Shown: piece by piece, positions 6,753 to 7,047 of the stretch
Layout: each line of letters begins with the position of its first letter
How positions within the stretch are numbered: position 1 is the first letter of the stretch
NCBI GenBank assembly: GCA_910587075.1
Contig: CAJUKE010000049.1
Span: 1-7,047 of the forward strand
Direction of reading: 5' to 3'
From: an uncultured Muribaculaceae bacterium
Lineage (GTDB): Bacteria; Bacteroidota; Bacteroidia; Bacteroidales; Muribaculaceae
Length of the DNA: 7,047 nucleotides
Position numbers and translations under genes: made by a program
Notes under the pieces: model-generated
What the model was told of the DNA's origin: nothing
Seen by the model: the letters and a program-made list of their open reading frames with translations, nothing else
Database searches by the model: none

Positions 6753-7047
6753 TTATTCCTCAGTCTTTTCGGGTGCGGGCGCGGCGGCAATCCAGGCGGC
6801 GAGCTGCTCCTGCGAGGGGTTTTTCAGTCCGAGTTTGAACTTCTTGTTGATGCCGCAGAGGTCCTGGAAGAGCTTCCCGGGGTTGGCGGTGGCGAGGGCC
6901 TCGACGGTGAGGATTCCGGCCTTCTGCAGGGGGGCCACCCATTCGGCGTCGATGCCGAGGGCGGTGTAGGCCTCCTCCTTGTCGCGGCGGGCGGTCTTCT
7001 CGGGGCGCATCTGGGGGAAGAAGAGCACCTCCTGGATGGTGGTCTGT
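6753..7047 (-). CDS. lysS: Lysyl-tRNA synthetase, C-terminal 97 residues (partial)
   Basis: The reading frame enters from the right window edge, so the N-terminus and most of the catalytic domain are missing. The visible part starts QTTIQEVLFFPQMRPEK, which matches the end of the class II LysRS catalytic domain (E. coli IRDVILFPAMRP). The GTG at 7028 is an internal valine codon, not a start. About 80 residues continue past RPEK, where E. coli LysRS stops. This is the extension I know from Bacteroidetes LysRS. It contains GIDAEWVAPLQKAGILTVEA and GINKKFKLGLKNPS, a layout like a helix-hairpin-helix fold, then an Ala/Pro/Glu tail. The enzyme charges tRNA-Lys in the cytoplasm. As the most upstream visible gene of the - strand cluster it may drive gpsA, lolD and the lipoprotein gene; its promoter is outside the window. 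Confidence 0.94.
   Translation of the reverse strand, partial: QTTIQEVLFFPQMRPEKTARRDKEEAYTALGIDAEWVAPLQKAGILTVEALATANPGKLFQDLCGINKKFKLGLKNPSQEQLAAWIAAAPAPEKTEE

Overview
The window looks like an ordinary stretch of chromosome from a GC-rich member of the Bacteroidales. A gut Muribaculaceae- or Alistipes-like organism would fit, but the sequence does not fix the genus. The reasons are a Bacteroidetes-type promoter box (TAnnTTTG) before the first gene, no Shine-Dalgarno sequences at the starts, a lysS-gpsA gene pair as known from Bacteroides, a LysRS with the C-terminal extension typical of this phylum, and a lipoprotein whose mature end starts CDDSEQD, consistent with surface-exported Bacteroidetes lipoproteins.

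The left part (1-4303) is read on the + strand. A strong terminator (20-61) closes an upstream gene outside the window. It is followed by an array of 9-bp tandem repeats (62-151) that runs almost to the -7 box of a secreted GH89 alpha-N-acetylglucosaminidase gene (171-2366). A 122-nt gap with overlapping inverted repeats leads to a 62-codon gene for a small one-pass membrane protein (2489-2677), then a YbdG-type MscS-family channel with a proline-rich C-terminal tail (2735-4303).

The right part (4357-7047) is read on the - strand and meets the left part at a GC-rich terminator hairpin (4309-4343). In transcription order it is lysS (only the C-terminus lies in the window), gpsA, a LolD-type ABC ATPase and a NigD-like lipoprotein. 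The spacings are 18 nt, 21 nt and a 4-nt ATGA overlap, so this is very probably one operon joining tRNA charging, phospholipid precursor synthesis, lipoprotein release and one lipoprotein.

The themes are host-glycan breakdown by a secreted enzyme, and cell-envelope housekeeping. I see no phage, CRISPR, transposon or defence genes. The least ordinary feature is the 9-bp array, which occupies the upstream promoter region of the glycosidase gene and has a G-quadruplex pattern on its - strand. The near-zero leader of that gene, the unrecognised small membrane protein and the lolD-lipoprotein coupling also merit a look.
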